Origin: CAYIHX01 sp964363305
GTDB lineage: Bacteria; Bdellovibrionota; UBA1018
Direction of reading: 5' to 3'
Assembly (NCBI GenBank): GCA_964363305.1
Contig: CAYIHX010000046.1
Coordinates: 1 to 27,714, forward strand
Length of the DNA stretch: 27,714 bases
The notes under the pieces were generated by a model that was not told the origin of the DNA, did no database searches, and saw only the letters and a program-made list of their open reading frames with translations. Below are positions 22,136 to 27,714 of this stretch, in pieces (the stretch's first letter is position 1; the number at the start of each line of letters is the position of its first letter). Position numbers and translations under genes: made by a program.

Positions 22136-22210
22136 ATATATCCAATAATATCCATTTTGTCCCCTAAAATGGCTATTTGCGGATATTAAAGGGTACGTAA
22201 TCGGATATAT
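22136..22210. promoter_or_regulatory. Nested inverted repeats upstream of fic
   Basis: Three nested pairs: ATATATCC (22136-22143) with its mirror at 22203-22210; TAATATCC (22146-22153) with 22181-22188; and CCATTTT (22152-22158) with AAAATGG (22166-22172) around a 7-nt loop. The ATATCC sites at 22138 and 22148 are 10 bp apart and the mirrored GGATAT sites at 22181 and 22203 are 22 bp apart, roughly on one helix face. Best read as a multi-site operator for the Fic winged helix or another regulator. Confidence 0.6.
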
Positions 22211-22564
22211 TGCATCTGAAGGTCGGGGCCCGGAGGAGGGCGGATAGATATTACGGCGTGCTCGCTGGCGCGAACAGCTCGACCACCCGGCCCATGACCT
22301 CTCTCGGCGCCAGCCACCACTTTGAGTCCGAACGGAGCAGGGCCTGGCGGGAATACTTTCCAGCTGCGGTGTTTCCTTGAGGAAACGGCGGATCATGGTG
22401 TCGACGTAGAGGCCAAAGGTTTTATCGTTCACGAATTGCACGCCGGGCGAAAAGTTGGTCCAGGCGCGGCCATGGAGAAGTGCCGCTTCGAGCGGCGGCC
22501 CCCTATGTCAGGAAAGATGTCGCCCCAAGAAAGTTAAGAATAGCGAGGCAGAAGGACATCAGAA
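22211..22564. other. Intergenic stretch with eroded coding traces
   Basis: No intact gene. On the minus strand a short open frame (QFVNDKTFGLYVDTMIRRFL and following residues, near 22380-22441) and, in another frame, a gene-like tail (SKWWLAPREVMGRVVELF, ending at a stop near 22258) suggest a frameshifted remnant that I cannot assign. The GGATAT repeats of the fic promoter border it on the left and the IS3-type fragment on the right. Confidence 0.35.
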
Positions 22565-22672
22565 ATGGGTCGTACACATTACAGCGACGAGTTCAAAAGG
22601 TCAGCAGTTGAGAAATTTTTTTCCTGGGGCCATCGCCCCGGGGAGTTAATCACTCAGGAAATAGGGGTCACC
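22565..22672 (+). pseudogene. IS3-type transposase OrfA fragment
   Basis: The first 36 codons of an open frame, MGRTHYSDEFKRSAVEKFFS and the following residues up to ELITQEIGVT, match the start of the helix-turn-helix OrfA (HTH_Tnp_1) of IS3-family elements. An AAGGA ribosome site precedes the ATG, so the original gene start seems kept. The likeness stops abruptly after EIGVT and the frame runs on into an unrelated recombinase fragment. No OrfB and no terminal inverted repeats are seen; this is a remnant. Confidence 0.6.
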
Positions 22673-22729
22673 AGAATCCAGGCCAAGGGGACCAGCGTTC
22701 CGGCCCCCGCCTGCCCCGGCGGCCACGAG

Positions 22730-22996
22730 GTTCCGACAAATCGAGGCGGCCGGATGAGTACGGATTCCGTTCAGCATGCCCTCAGAAAATATATCAAGTG
22801 CGCAGTAGCGTCGGTTCCAGCACTGCGGAAGAAAAAGGTCTCTCCCCACACGTTGAGGCATGCGACAGCCATGCAGATGCTCAAGCGCGGAGTCGATATT
22901 GAAATTATCGCGCTAAAGAGGAAGGCACTGAAGAGAACACGCTTCAAATCCGAGATTCAACCGCCGGTGCGTCCGACCTCCGGCAGGGTCGAGTGA
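22730..22996 (+). pseudogene. Tyrosine recombinase C-terminal fragment with internal deletion
   Basis: In the same frame as the transposase fragment lies VPTNRGGRMSTDSVQHALRK, then VSPHTLRHATAMQMLKRGVD (residues 93-111), the box with the conserved H-x-x-R of XerC/D-type integrases, and EIIALK. In intact relatives a WLGHESxxTTQIYLHA segment with the catalytic tyrosine follows; here EIIAL is joined directly to KRKALKRTRF, which looks like the segment after it. So roughly 20 residues including the tyrosine are missing and the protein cannot recombine. The N-terminal domain is also absent. Confidence 0.65.
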
Positions 22997-23000
22997 CAAG

Positions 23001-23855
23001 CTATTGTTGACCAGGCTTTTCTCGGATCCGCAATCCTTCATGAACAATGAAGTTATCAAAGGTTGCATGGACATTTATAAAATTGCCATTTTTGTCTTTC
23101 GGAGCCCATTTCGCGTCTCCTCCTCCGTGAAAAGTGGAGAATAAGAATTGTGAGATTCTGGCGTCTTTAACGGGATCTTTCCAAAAGTATGCATTGTCGT
23201 ATTTGATCAGCAGTTGACCATCGACATAAACTTTCACTTCGCCATCTTTTTTATCATATGCGGTATTCAGTCGCGTATAAAGGGTGACCGCATAGTACTT
23301 TTCACGTTTGAAGCGAAAATGCTCATTGCTTTTGTATTCACCCCATTTGTCTCTTTGATCTTGCAGGCACAGTACTGTTTCGATCTTCCCTTCTTGCCTC
23401 CACATGATTCGAGAGCTCCAACCATCTGGCCTCACTTTCCAATCGCCGGTAACCACCTCATCGGGACCGAGACCGTGCATTTTCCCGCCGAGCACGAATT
23501 GAAAATCTTCACTGAATTTGACGTCATAGGAAAGACTAGCTTCATTAGTTTTTTTAGAAAGCGGAAAGAATCCCTTAACTCTGCCGCTGCCTTTGTAAAT
23601 AGAGACATAGGTGACTTCAAGACCTTTGGAACCGTTTACCCCCTTGCTAGGAACGACGACCGCATCATGTCCGTGGCCTTTCAAATACCTGTAAATGACG
23701 GAATCATCCGCCTTCTCAAAGTCATCGGAGAATAGGGTTGGATTGGCACTCGCATCGCTATCAAAGAGCGATGAAAAGAACAGAAGTAACAGGCTGAGGG
23801 AATGCGACAGAGGCTGCAAGTAAGCCATAGGTTTAAAGTAGATCGGGTCACGCAT
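23001..23855 (-). CDS. Exported polysaccharide-lyase-14-like (alginate-lyase-type) protein
   Basis: A secreted protein of about 284 residues. The front has a signal peptide (LSHSLSLLLLFFSSLFDSDASA). The rest fits the PL14/jelly-roll lyase family: FSDDFEKADDSVIYRYL, VTYVSIYKGSGRVKGFFPL, the cleft strand FQFVLGGKMHGLGP, GWSSRIMWRQEGKI, KVYVDGQLLIKYDN and the closing FLFSTFHGGGDAKWAP with ATFDNFIVHEG. Such enzymes cut uronate-rich polysaccharides such as alginate by beta-elimination; the exact substrate is unknown. The start is uncertain: ATG at 23853-23855 (used), ATG at 23826-23828, or a TTG further up; none has a good ribosome site. It stands alone between mobile remnants, as cargo genes often do. 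Confidence 0.7.
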   Translation of the reverse strand: MRDPIYFKPMAYLQPLSHSLSLLLLFFSSLFDSDASANPTLFSDDFEKADDSVIYRYLKGHGHDAVVVPSKGVNGSKGLEVTYVSIYKGSGRVKGFFPLSKKTNEASLSYDVKFSEDFQFVLGGKMHGLGPDEVVTGDWKVRPDGWSSRIMWRQEGKIETVLCLQDQRDKWGEYKSNEHFRFKREKYYAVTLYTRLNTAYDKKDGEVKVYVDGQLLIKYDNAYFWKDPVKDARISQFLFSTFHGGGDAKWAPKDKNGNFINVHATFDNFIVHEGLRIREKPGQQ

Positions 23856-24081
23856 TCGGTCTAGAATCAAATGGTCTTACTTTGGTAGCTCGCGATTTCC
23901 CCGAAGCAGTCCTGATCCGTCGTCGCGCAAAGCCTCGCGCCGTCGCTCCCATTTGCCCTGAAGGCCGACGTCGGGGCCTGCTTCCTTCAATCGCTTTTTT
24001 TTCATCTGCACCCTTCACGGCTGGTGAAAGGGATGCAGCTAAAAAACATCCCAAAAGCAACAAATCAGAATTGGAGAAAAC

Positions 24082-24315
24082 ATGAAAACGAATCAAAACG
24101 AGACCAAGAGTCAGGCTGTCGAACAGCACAAAGAGCGCACCGGGTTCAGCGCAAGCACGATGCCCGTCCTCAGTAAGTCAGGCGAATTTGTGCACTTCTT
24201 CTTGCCTGGTGACATCGTCATCACCGAATACGCAAACCACTTGGATGCTGCCACTTGCGGCCTTTCACGGGCACTTCAATCGCAACGAGATTTCCGGGGC
24301 GGCGCACGACGTTGA
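24082..24315 (+). CDS. Possible short open frame, 5' remnant of a gene
   Basis: A 77-codon frame with a GGAG ribosome site before the ATG. The first ~45 residues (MKTNQNETKSQAVEQHKERT, then SASTMPVLSKSGEFVHFFL) look like a genuine hydrophilic N-terminus, but from about 24220 on the DNA is antisense to the metallophosphoesterase tail of the neighbouring pseudogene, so the original gene is probably cut there. I do not recognise it. The preceding 23871-24081 holds nothing I can support. Confidence 0.3.
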   Translation: MKTNQNETKSQAVEQHKERTGFSASTMPVLSKSGEFVHFFLPGDIVITEYANHLDAATCGLSRALQSQRDFRGGARR

Positions 24316-24912
24316 GCCCGACGCACTTGATGCCATCCACGTCCCAATCCACGCGGTTGTGATGGTGGCCGAAGAAACAGACCCGTGGCCGGACGCGAGC
24401 CACCGTCTCGGTCAGTCCGACGGCCGTGCTCGTGTAACGGCGCTCGCCGGCCGCGTCGACATCAAACTCCGGGGCATCCTGTGCGAGAAGAGGGCGGACA
24501 TCGGCTCGGAATGCGGCGTCTGCGAGCTTCAAGGCGAGATTCGCCTCGAACTGCGCTTGCGACACCGGGGTTTTCCCGTGCTCCATGTATTTGTGAAAGC
24601 AATGGATGGTCTTCGTCAGATCGAGTTTGGGAAAGTGCTGGAGCGCCATCGCGAGGTCGAACAGGTCGCGTCCTTTTCTCCTCTGAAAGAGCGCCCGCAT
24701 TTTTGTTCCGAGGAGCTCTTCGACCTCGTAGGTCATGGTTTCGGCGGCTCCTTTAAATCAGTCGCTTTCGCAGCGGATCGGGCGTCGGTGGGATGAGGGT
24801 CCGAGTGGAGCTGGATCACGGCCTTGGTCAGAACGAGATCCTGTTCGATTTGAGCGTCCGGCCCCCATGGTGTTTTCGTGCGCCAATGCACGAGGCTCGT
24901 TGGTGGGATCAT
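24221..24912 (-). pseudogene. abiEii: Wrecked AbiEii-type toxin gene fused to a metallophosphoesterase tail
   Basis: The gene starts properly at 24910-24912, overlapping the AbiEi stop by 4 bp. Its first ~39 codons (MIPPTSLVHWRTKTPWGPDA, QIEQDLVLTKAVIQLHSDP) match the AbiEii N-terminus; then, where the nucleotidyltransferase core with its GG(T) catalytic motif should come, the frame runs to a stop at 24733-24735. A shifted frame from 24736 resumes with the AbiEii C-terminal region (TYEVEELLGTKMRALFQRRK, GRDLFDLAMAL). From about residue 101 of this second frame the sequence changes to the end of a calcineurin-like phosphoesterase: VRPRVCFFGHHHNRVDWDVD, GIKCVGLNVVRRPGNLVAIEV. So the toxin lost its catalytic core and its 3' end was replaced by part of another gene. 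Confidence 0.8.
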
Positions 24913-25754
24913 AGGTCGGTCTCCACGACGTCATTGACGAGTACCCGCCAGTGCTCATCGCGCGAGGACACGTCGCCGTTCCAGCCCGGGCGCAGGGGGA
25001 CGAGCTTCGTTTCCTTTTCGGAAATCCATTTGCGCAGCTCTGACGCTTTTTTCTTGTCACCGTACCGTTCGAGGAGATGGCCGAGTCTCTGCGCGTGCGC
25101 GATCTCGCCCTCGGCGCGGGCTGCGTCCACGAGTTTCTTAGGGTCAAGCCGTTCGGAAAGCTCCGCGAGCACGGTCGCAACGTTGCTGAGATAACCTGCC
25201 CACCGATAGTATCGGATGAGATCAAACGCGGTGGCCTCGGGCGTCGAGACCTTGAAGTAGCCCGTGTGCGTTTTCATCTCCTGGAGCGGCGTTCTCTCTA
25301 TGGCTTTTTTTGTAAGAAAACGGATTCGCGTGCGATGGGCCGTGACCGGCCGGAGAGGCTTCGTCGTGATGACCTGAAGCTCCTGCGGGGCCTGGTGGGC
25401 TGCGCCGAAGAGGGCCGCCGCCGAGAGGCCGCCCACATAGTAGGGCTGTTCGTGAAATTTCATCAGGGCGTCGATGTACCACTCGGGCGGCACGCTCTTT
25501 CCGCTGCGGTATTCGGTGGGAATGATGACGTAGAAGCCTTTCACCGGGCGAAATAGCTTATCCCTCCGAATGAGGCGTAGCGACGCTTTGATAAAGGCGT
25601 TTGGAGAGTCGAAGAGCGTCTTTTGGGCCTCGGCGGACGTGAAGACCAAACGCCCCCGGGCCTGAAGCGCCTCGATGTAATTCAGCAGCCGATCCCGTTT
25701 GGGACCGTCGCGAAGCGATTGGTTGGGCGTTTTCTTGTTTCTCTCCATTTTCAT
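24909..25754 (-). CDS. abiEi: AbiEi-type antitoxin/transcriptional repressor
   Basis: A ~281-residue protein of the AbiEi family, the antitoxin of the AbiE phage-abortive-infection (type IV toxin-antitoxin) system. The N-terminal part (RDRLLNYIEALQARGRLVFTSAEAQ, then IRRDKLFRPVKGFYVI) is the winged-helix module; the core has EWYIDALMKFHEQPYYVGGLSAAALFG and the C-terminus has TPEATAFDLIRYYRWAGYLSNVATVLAEL. AbiEi represses its own operon and counteracts AbiEii (known). I start at the ATG at 25752-25754; a second ATG at 25748 is possible and an upstream in-frame extension lacks family likeness. Here the partner toxin is destroyed, so this is probably an orphan antitoxin. Two direct repeats upstream are candidate operators. 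Confidence 0.82.
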   Translation of the reverse strand: MKMERNKKTPNQSLRDGPKRDRLLNYIEALQARGRLVFTSAEAQKTLFDSPNAFIKASLRLIRRDKLFRPVKGFYVIIPTEYRSGKSVPPEWYIDALMKFHEQPYYVGGLSAAALFGAAHQAPQELQVITTKPLRPVTAHRTRIRFLTKKAIERTPLQEMKTHTGYFKVSTPEATAFDLIRYYRWAGYLSNVATVLAELSERLDPKKLVDAARAEGEIAHAQRLGHLLERYGDKKKASELRKWISEKETKLVPLRPGWNGDVSSRDEHWRVLVNDVVETDL

Positions 25755-25788
25755 AGAATGCCACAAAACAGCATTGTATGCAAATCTT

Positions 25789-25854
25789 GAGATTCTCTGG
25801 AAGTGCCGAAAACCGGTCCTTTCCGCATACCTCAAAAGGATTGGAGATTCTCTG
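25789..25854. promoter_or_regulatory. Paired GAGATTCTCTG repeats upstream of abiEi
   Basis: The 11-bp GAGATTCTCTG occurs at 25789-25799 and 25844-25854, 55 bp apart; likeness extends to AAGT beyond, with one inserted base. The core GAGA-T-TCTC is itself palindromic. AbiEi proteins are known to bind two repeats in front of their operon, so these are good candidates for its operators. A TACAAT hexamer just inside on the minus strand could be the -10. Confidence 0.5.
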
Positions 25855-25904
25855 AAGTCGTTCAAGTCATTGTAACTACTTGTATGTGTCGAGTTCGTCA
25901 CGAC

Positions 25905-26435
25905 CTAATCCTTCTTTCTGTGATCGTACATGCTGACGACCTTCTCCATGACCGCTTCCTCGGTCGGTACGAACCTAAGCGTCTCGGTGGCTCCCGCCTC
26001 GTCAATGCCGGCCAGGCGGATGTACCGCGGCATGGTTTTTAGGTCTTTCTAGCCGCAGATCTTCATCACGACGGTTGCCGGGATGCCGGTGGAGATGAGC
26101 TGGGTTGCGAAGCAGGCGCGCAAAGCGTGGAAGCGGACCGAGGGCAGCCTGTTCCCGATGCAAAAGGCTCGAAGCACGCGGGCCTGCTCGCCTTTGTCCC
26201 ACTCCCATGACCTCGGAAAGATAAAGTCGTGGGTCGACATTCTCTCGATGCCAAGGTCATGAACGAGGACCCAGTAAAACTCGCTCGATAGCTTGGTCGC
26301 GAGGGATGACTTCGAGGTCACTTCTTTTGAGCTGATGGAGCTCGCCGCTGCGGCAGCCGGTGAGCACCGCTCCGACCCAAATCGGATACCAGGGATGCTT
26401 CTGTTCCTTGGCTGTGCGCGGCAGAGTCGGATGTC
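25905..26435 (-). pseudogene. Tyrosine recombinase (phage-type integrase) with frameshift and amber codon
   Basis: Reading leftwards, one frame gives AKEQKHPWYPIWVGAVLTGC and RSGELHQLKRSDLE (catalytic arginine box, around 26310-26420); then the frame breaks near 26310 and another frame continues with LSSEFYWVLVHDLGIERMST, FIFPRSWEWDKGEQARVLRAFC and the H-x-x-R box VRFHALRACFATQLI. After MKICG a TAG (26049-26051) replaces the expected tryptophan codon TGG; beyond it the same frame goes on with KDLKTMPRYIRLAGIDEAGA, which holds the catalytic tyrosine, and ends at a TAG at 25905-25907. No N-terminal DNA-binding domain is seen. At least two inactivating lesions, so a dead gene. Confidence 0.78.
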
Positions 26436-26505
26436 AGAATGTCCGGACGCTTTTCTTCGCGGTCGCGGGTGAGTTCGAGCCCATGGACGGAACTCTCCAT
26501 GGAAT

Positions 26506-26862
26506 GTGGAGCCGATATTTGAACGACCTCGGCGCATGGCCAGAAACGAAAAGTATTCGTACTATCGTCATGTCGGAAAGTGCAGTGCCGGAACTAACCC
26601 GATTCACGCTGACGAAATGGAAACGCTGGTGTTTCGGCGTCTGAAGGAATTGGACGCAACTCCACAGTTTCTCGATGCCATTGTGCGAAATCAGCACAAA
26701 CTTGTTTCGGATAAAGGCCCCTCAGTTGAGGCCGACCGTCTTGCAAGCGTATCTTGGGTAAATCCAATATGGCTGCAGGAAAACCAACGTCTTACTTCCC
26801 GACTTTCTGATCCGATGAAACAGATATCGCGAGCCTTACTATTTCGTTCTCGAAAGTCTTAA
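26506..26862 (+). pseudogene. Serine recombinase C-terminal remnant
   Basis: Within a 118-codon frame, the segment from about 26536 to 26700 (RNEKYSYYRHVGKCSAGTNP, IHADEMETLVFRRLKEL, ATPQFLDAIVRN) resembles the zinc-ribbon and following helices of large serine recombinases: a YYRH..C...I.A.E.E..V pattern. The catalytic resolvase domain is missing, and only one of the zinc cysteines remains. The tail after ~26790 overlaps the truncated gene on the other strand and is probably not coding. Assignment is moderate: the fragment is short. Confidence 0.45.
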
Positions 26863-27313
26863 TTCCTTTGTTGAGGCGCAGCCGGCTCAGTGCTTCCTCT
26901 CCCTCAACTTTATGATTCTGTGCGCCGCGACGTAGGTAAACGGTTCCATCGGAACTTTTCCTAATATTGCCCGATTTACGAATCTCAGCACGAAGTATGA
27001 GCCCCTTGTGGCCATCGCAAACTAAAAACTCGTAGCTGGTGTCCTGCCCAAGCGGAAAAAAATTTTCAAAGCACTGAATCAGTCCGTTGGCTTCTTCTTG
27101 ATTCGTGAATCCTTCCCACGAATGCTGCGTTTTTTCTGTGTTCGTCGCGATTCCTACGAAGAGTTCGCCGCCATCGGCATTTGCAAAGGCCGATAGAGCT
27201 TTTGTAAGTTTGGCGGGGGCAATATCCTTGCCCTTAAAGTCGAGAAAAGGGCCTTCGGGTTTCAGCAAGAGGTGGGTCAGCTGCGCGGTGGATATTTTGA
27301 TTTCAGAAATCAC
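26792..27313 (-). pseudogene. Truncated AlbA_2/Schlafen-type protein
   Basis: About 173 codons showing the AlbA_2 (Schlafen-like, divergent ATP-binding) domain: EGPFLDFKGKDIAPAKLTKAL, then the hallmark SAFANADGGELFVGIA, followed by YEFLVCDGHKGLILRAEIRK and DGTVYLRRGAQNHKVEGEE. Intact relatives usually go on for hundreds of residues; here the frame ends soon after RLNKGIKTFENEIV, where it meets the serine-recombinase remnant on the opposite strand. I prefer the GTG at 27311-27313 (AAGGA about 11 nt upstream) to the TTG at 27340. These proteins often occur in defence or mobile regions; the role here is unknown and the product is probably non-functional. Confidence 0.65.
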
Positions 27314-27359
27314 CCTGATGCGAATCCTTTTGCCGTGCAAAATTATGAGAAGAGCCCTG

Positions 27360-27482
27360 TTATCTAAATTGGGGTGATTGACCCAAACTGAGCGAAATCG
27401 CCGCCTTGCGGCCCGCTTTTGACTGTAGACAATCCTCCACTTGTTTCAAGTTCCGATTCTTCTTCACCCGATAAAATTTCAT
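27360..27482 (-). CDS. Short coupled open frame, 40 residues, unknown
   Basis: ATG at 27480-27482 overlaps the stop of the PIN-domain gene by 4 bp. The product is basic (MKFYRVKKNRNLKQVEDCLQ, then SKAGRKAAISLSLGQSPQFR) and resembles nothing I know. The tight overlap suggests coupled translation, but the frame may equally be the stump of a truncated gene, since the next gene downstream is itself cut. Confidence 0.35.
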   Translation of the reverse strand: MKFYRVKKNRNLKQVEDCLQSKAGRKAAISLSLGQSPQFR

Positions 27483-27714
27483 AGGCTCTCCAGCTTCGAT
27501 GCGGTCTTTGGCAGCCGATTGTTCTTAAAAGCGTCGCAGTACTCCGCCTTCGAACGCGGCGGATTCTTGCACCTGGCCACAACAGCCTCAAAGCCAGCAC
27601 GTGCGCTTTCCAAATGGTCTTCGATCAGCTTTTCTAAAAACTCGTCGGGGTGCATCACGGCGACGCCGCGAGCCGATCCGTAGGCAATGTCAAAGTCCTT
27701 GAGATTCGACGTAA
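27479..27714 (-). CDS. PIN-domain protein, C-terminal part (runs off the window)
   Basis: The last 77 codons of a gene entering from the right edge: TSNLKDFDIAYGSARGVAVM followed by HPDEFLEKLIEDHLESARAG, then a helical tail ending ASKLESL. The T-x-NLKDF...YG...V.HPDEFL pattern is that of PIN-domain nucleases of the VapC-like type near their C-terminus, which act as RNases and often as toxins of type II systems. An antitoxin gene would be expected to the right, outside the window. The N-terminal acidic residues of the active site are not visible. Confidence 0.65.
   Translation of the reverse strand, partial: TSNLKDFDIAYGSARGVAVMHPDEFLEKLIEDHLESARAGFEAVVARCKNPPRSKAEYCDAFKNNRLPKTASKLESL

Noticed and set aside
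22152..22172. CCATTTT/AAAATGG hairpin as a transcription terminator
   Set aside because: The stem is AT-rich and only 7 bp, with no T-run; its place in the fic promoter among other inverted repeats makes an operator more likely.
23848..24129. Open frame on the minus strand with a hydrophobic start (93 codons)
   Set aside because: No family likeness and no ribosome site; its opposite strand is equally open, so it is probably a chance frame in G+C-rich DNA.
26002..26208. Short minus-strand frame over the recombinase C-terminus
   Set aside because: It is an out-of-frame reading of the tyrosine recombinase pseudogene; the arginine- and histidine-rich product has no support.

Overview
The window reads as bacterial DNA from a diderm (Gram-negative) organism: it encodes two TolC-type outer-membrane proteins, two heavy-metal RND pumps, an ECF sigma factor and several signal-peptide proteins. 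Protein style (PHGG-motif periplasmic proteins, ECF/anti-sigma pair) is compatible with a Bdellovibrionota- or delta-proteobacterium-like host, but this is a weak inference. There is no rRNA, tRNA or CRISPR array. Packing is dense with many 4-bp stop/start overlaps up to about 22.1 kb; after that the DNA is largely a graveyard of mobile and defence genes.

Layout. (1) 1-1750, minus strand: 5' part of a cobyric acid synthase gene, a MaoC-like dehydratase and a predicted outer-membrane protein. (2) 1843-8346: a metal-response module. On the minus strand an ECF sigma factor, its probable membrane anti-sigma factor and a periplasmic PHGG protein are translationally coupled; on the plus strand lie an HME-RND pump, a second PHGG protein and a TolC-type protein. 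The two arms are separated by a 26-bp palindrome whose halves can be read as the -35 elements of two divergent ECF promoters. (3) 8478-16840, plus strand: a Cus-like copper/silver efflux operon (outer-membrane factor with Met-rich tail, CusB-like adaptor, CusA-like pump with the complete methionine triad) ending in a P2-type, Ca2+-ATPase-like pump. (4) 16922-20686, minus strand: a sulfide/persulfide operon (ArsR-rhodanese regulator, MFS-rhodanese fusion, DsrE-like protein, SQR-like flavoprotein) behind a 30-bp palindromic operator. (5) 20707-22210, minus strand: a Fic protein with inhibitory motif and winged-helix tail, coupled to a small protein, behind phased inverted repeats. (6) 22211-27714: accessory debris: IS3-type transposase and tyrosine-recombinase fragments, a polysaccharide-lyase-like gene, an AbiE-type antitoxin gene next to a wrecked toxin gene fused to a metallophosphoesterase tail, a second tyrosine recombinase with an amber codon, a serine-recombinase tail, a truncated AlbA_2/Schlafen-type gene and the end of a PIN-domain gene.

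How it fits together (inference): regions 2 and 3 would sense and export metal ions from the periplasm; region 4 would oxidise sulfide and handle sulfane sulfur, which also chemically links to thiophilic metals; region 5 may be a self-regulated AMPylation unit. The most promising new biology is the sigma/anti-sigma/PHGG cassette with its symmetric divergent promoter, driving an RND pump that has no adaptor gene of its own.
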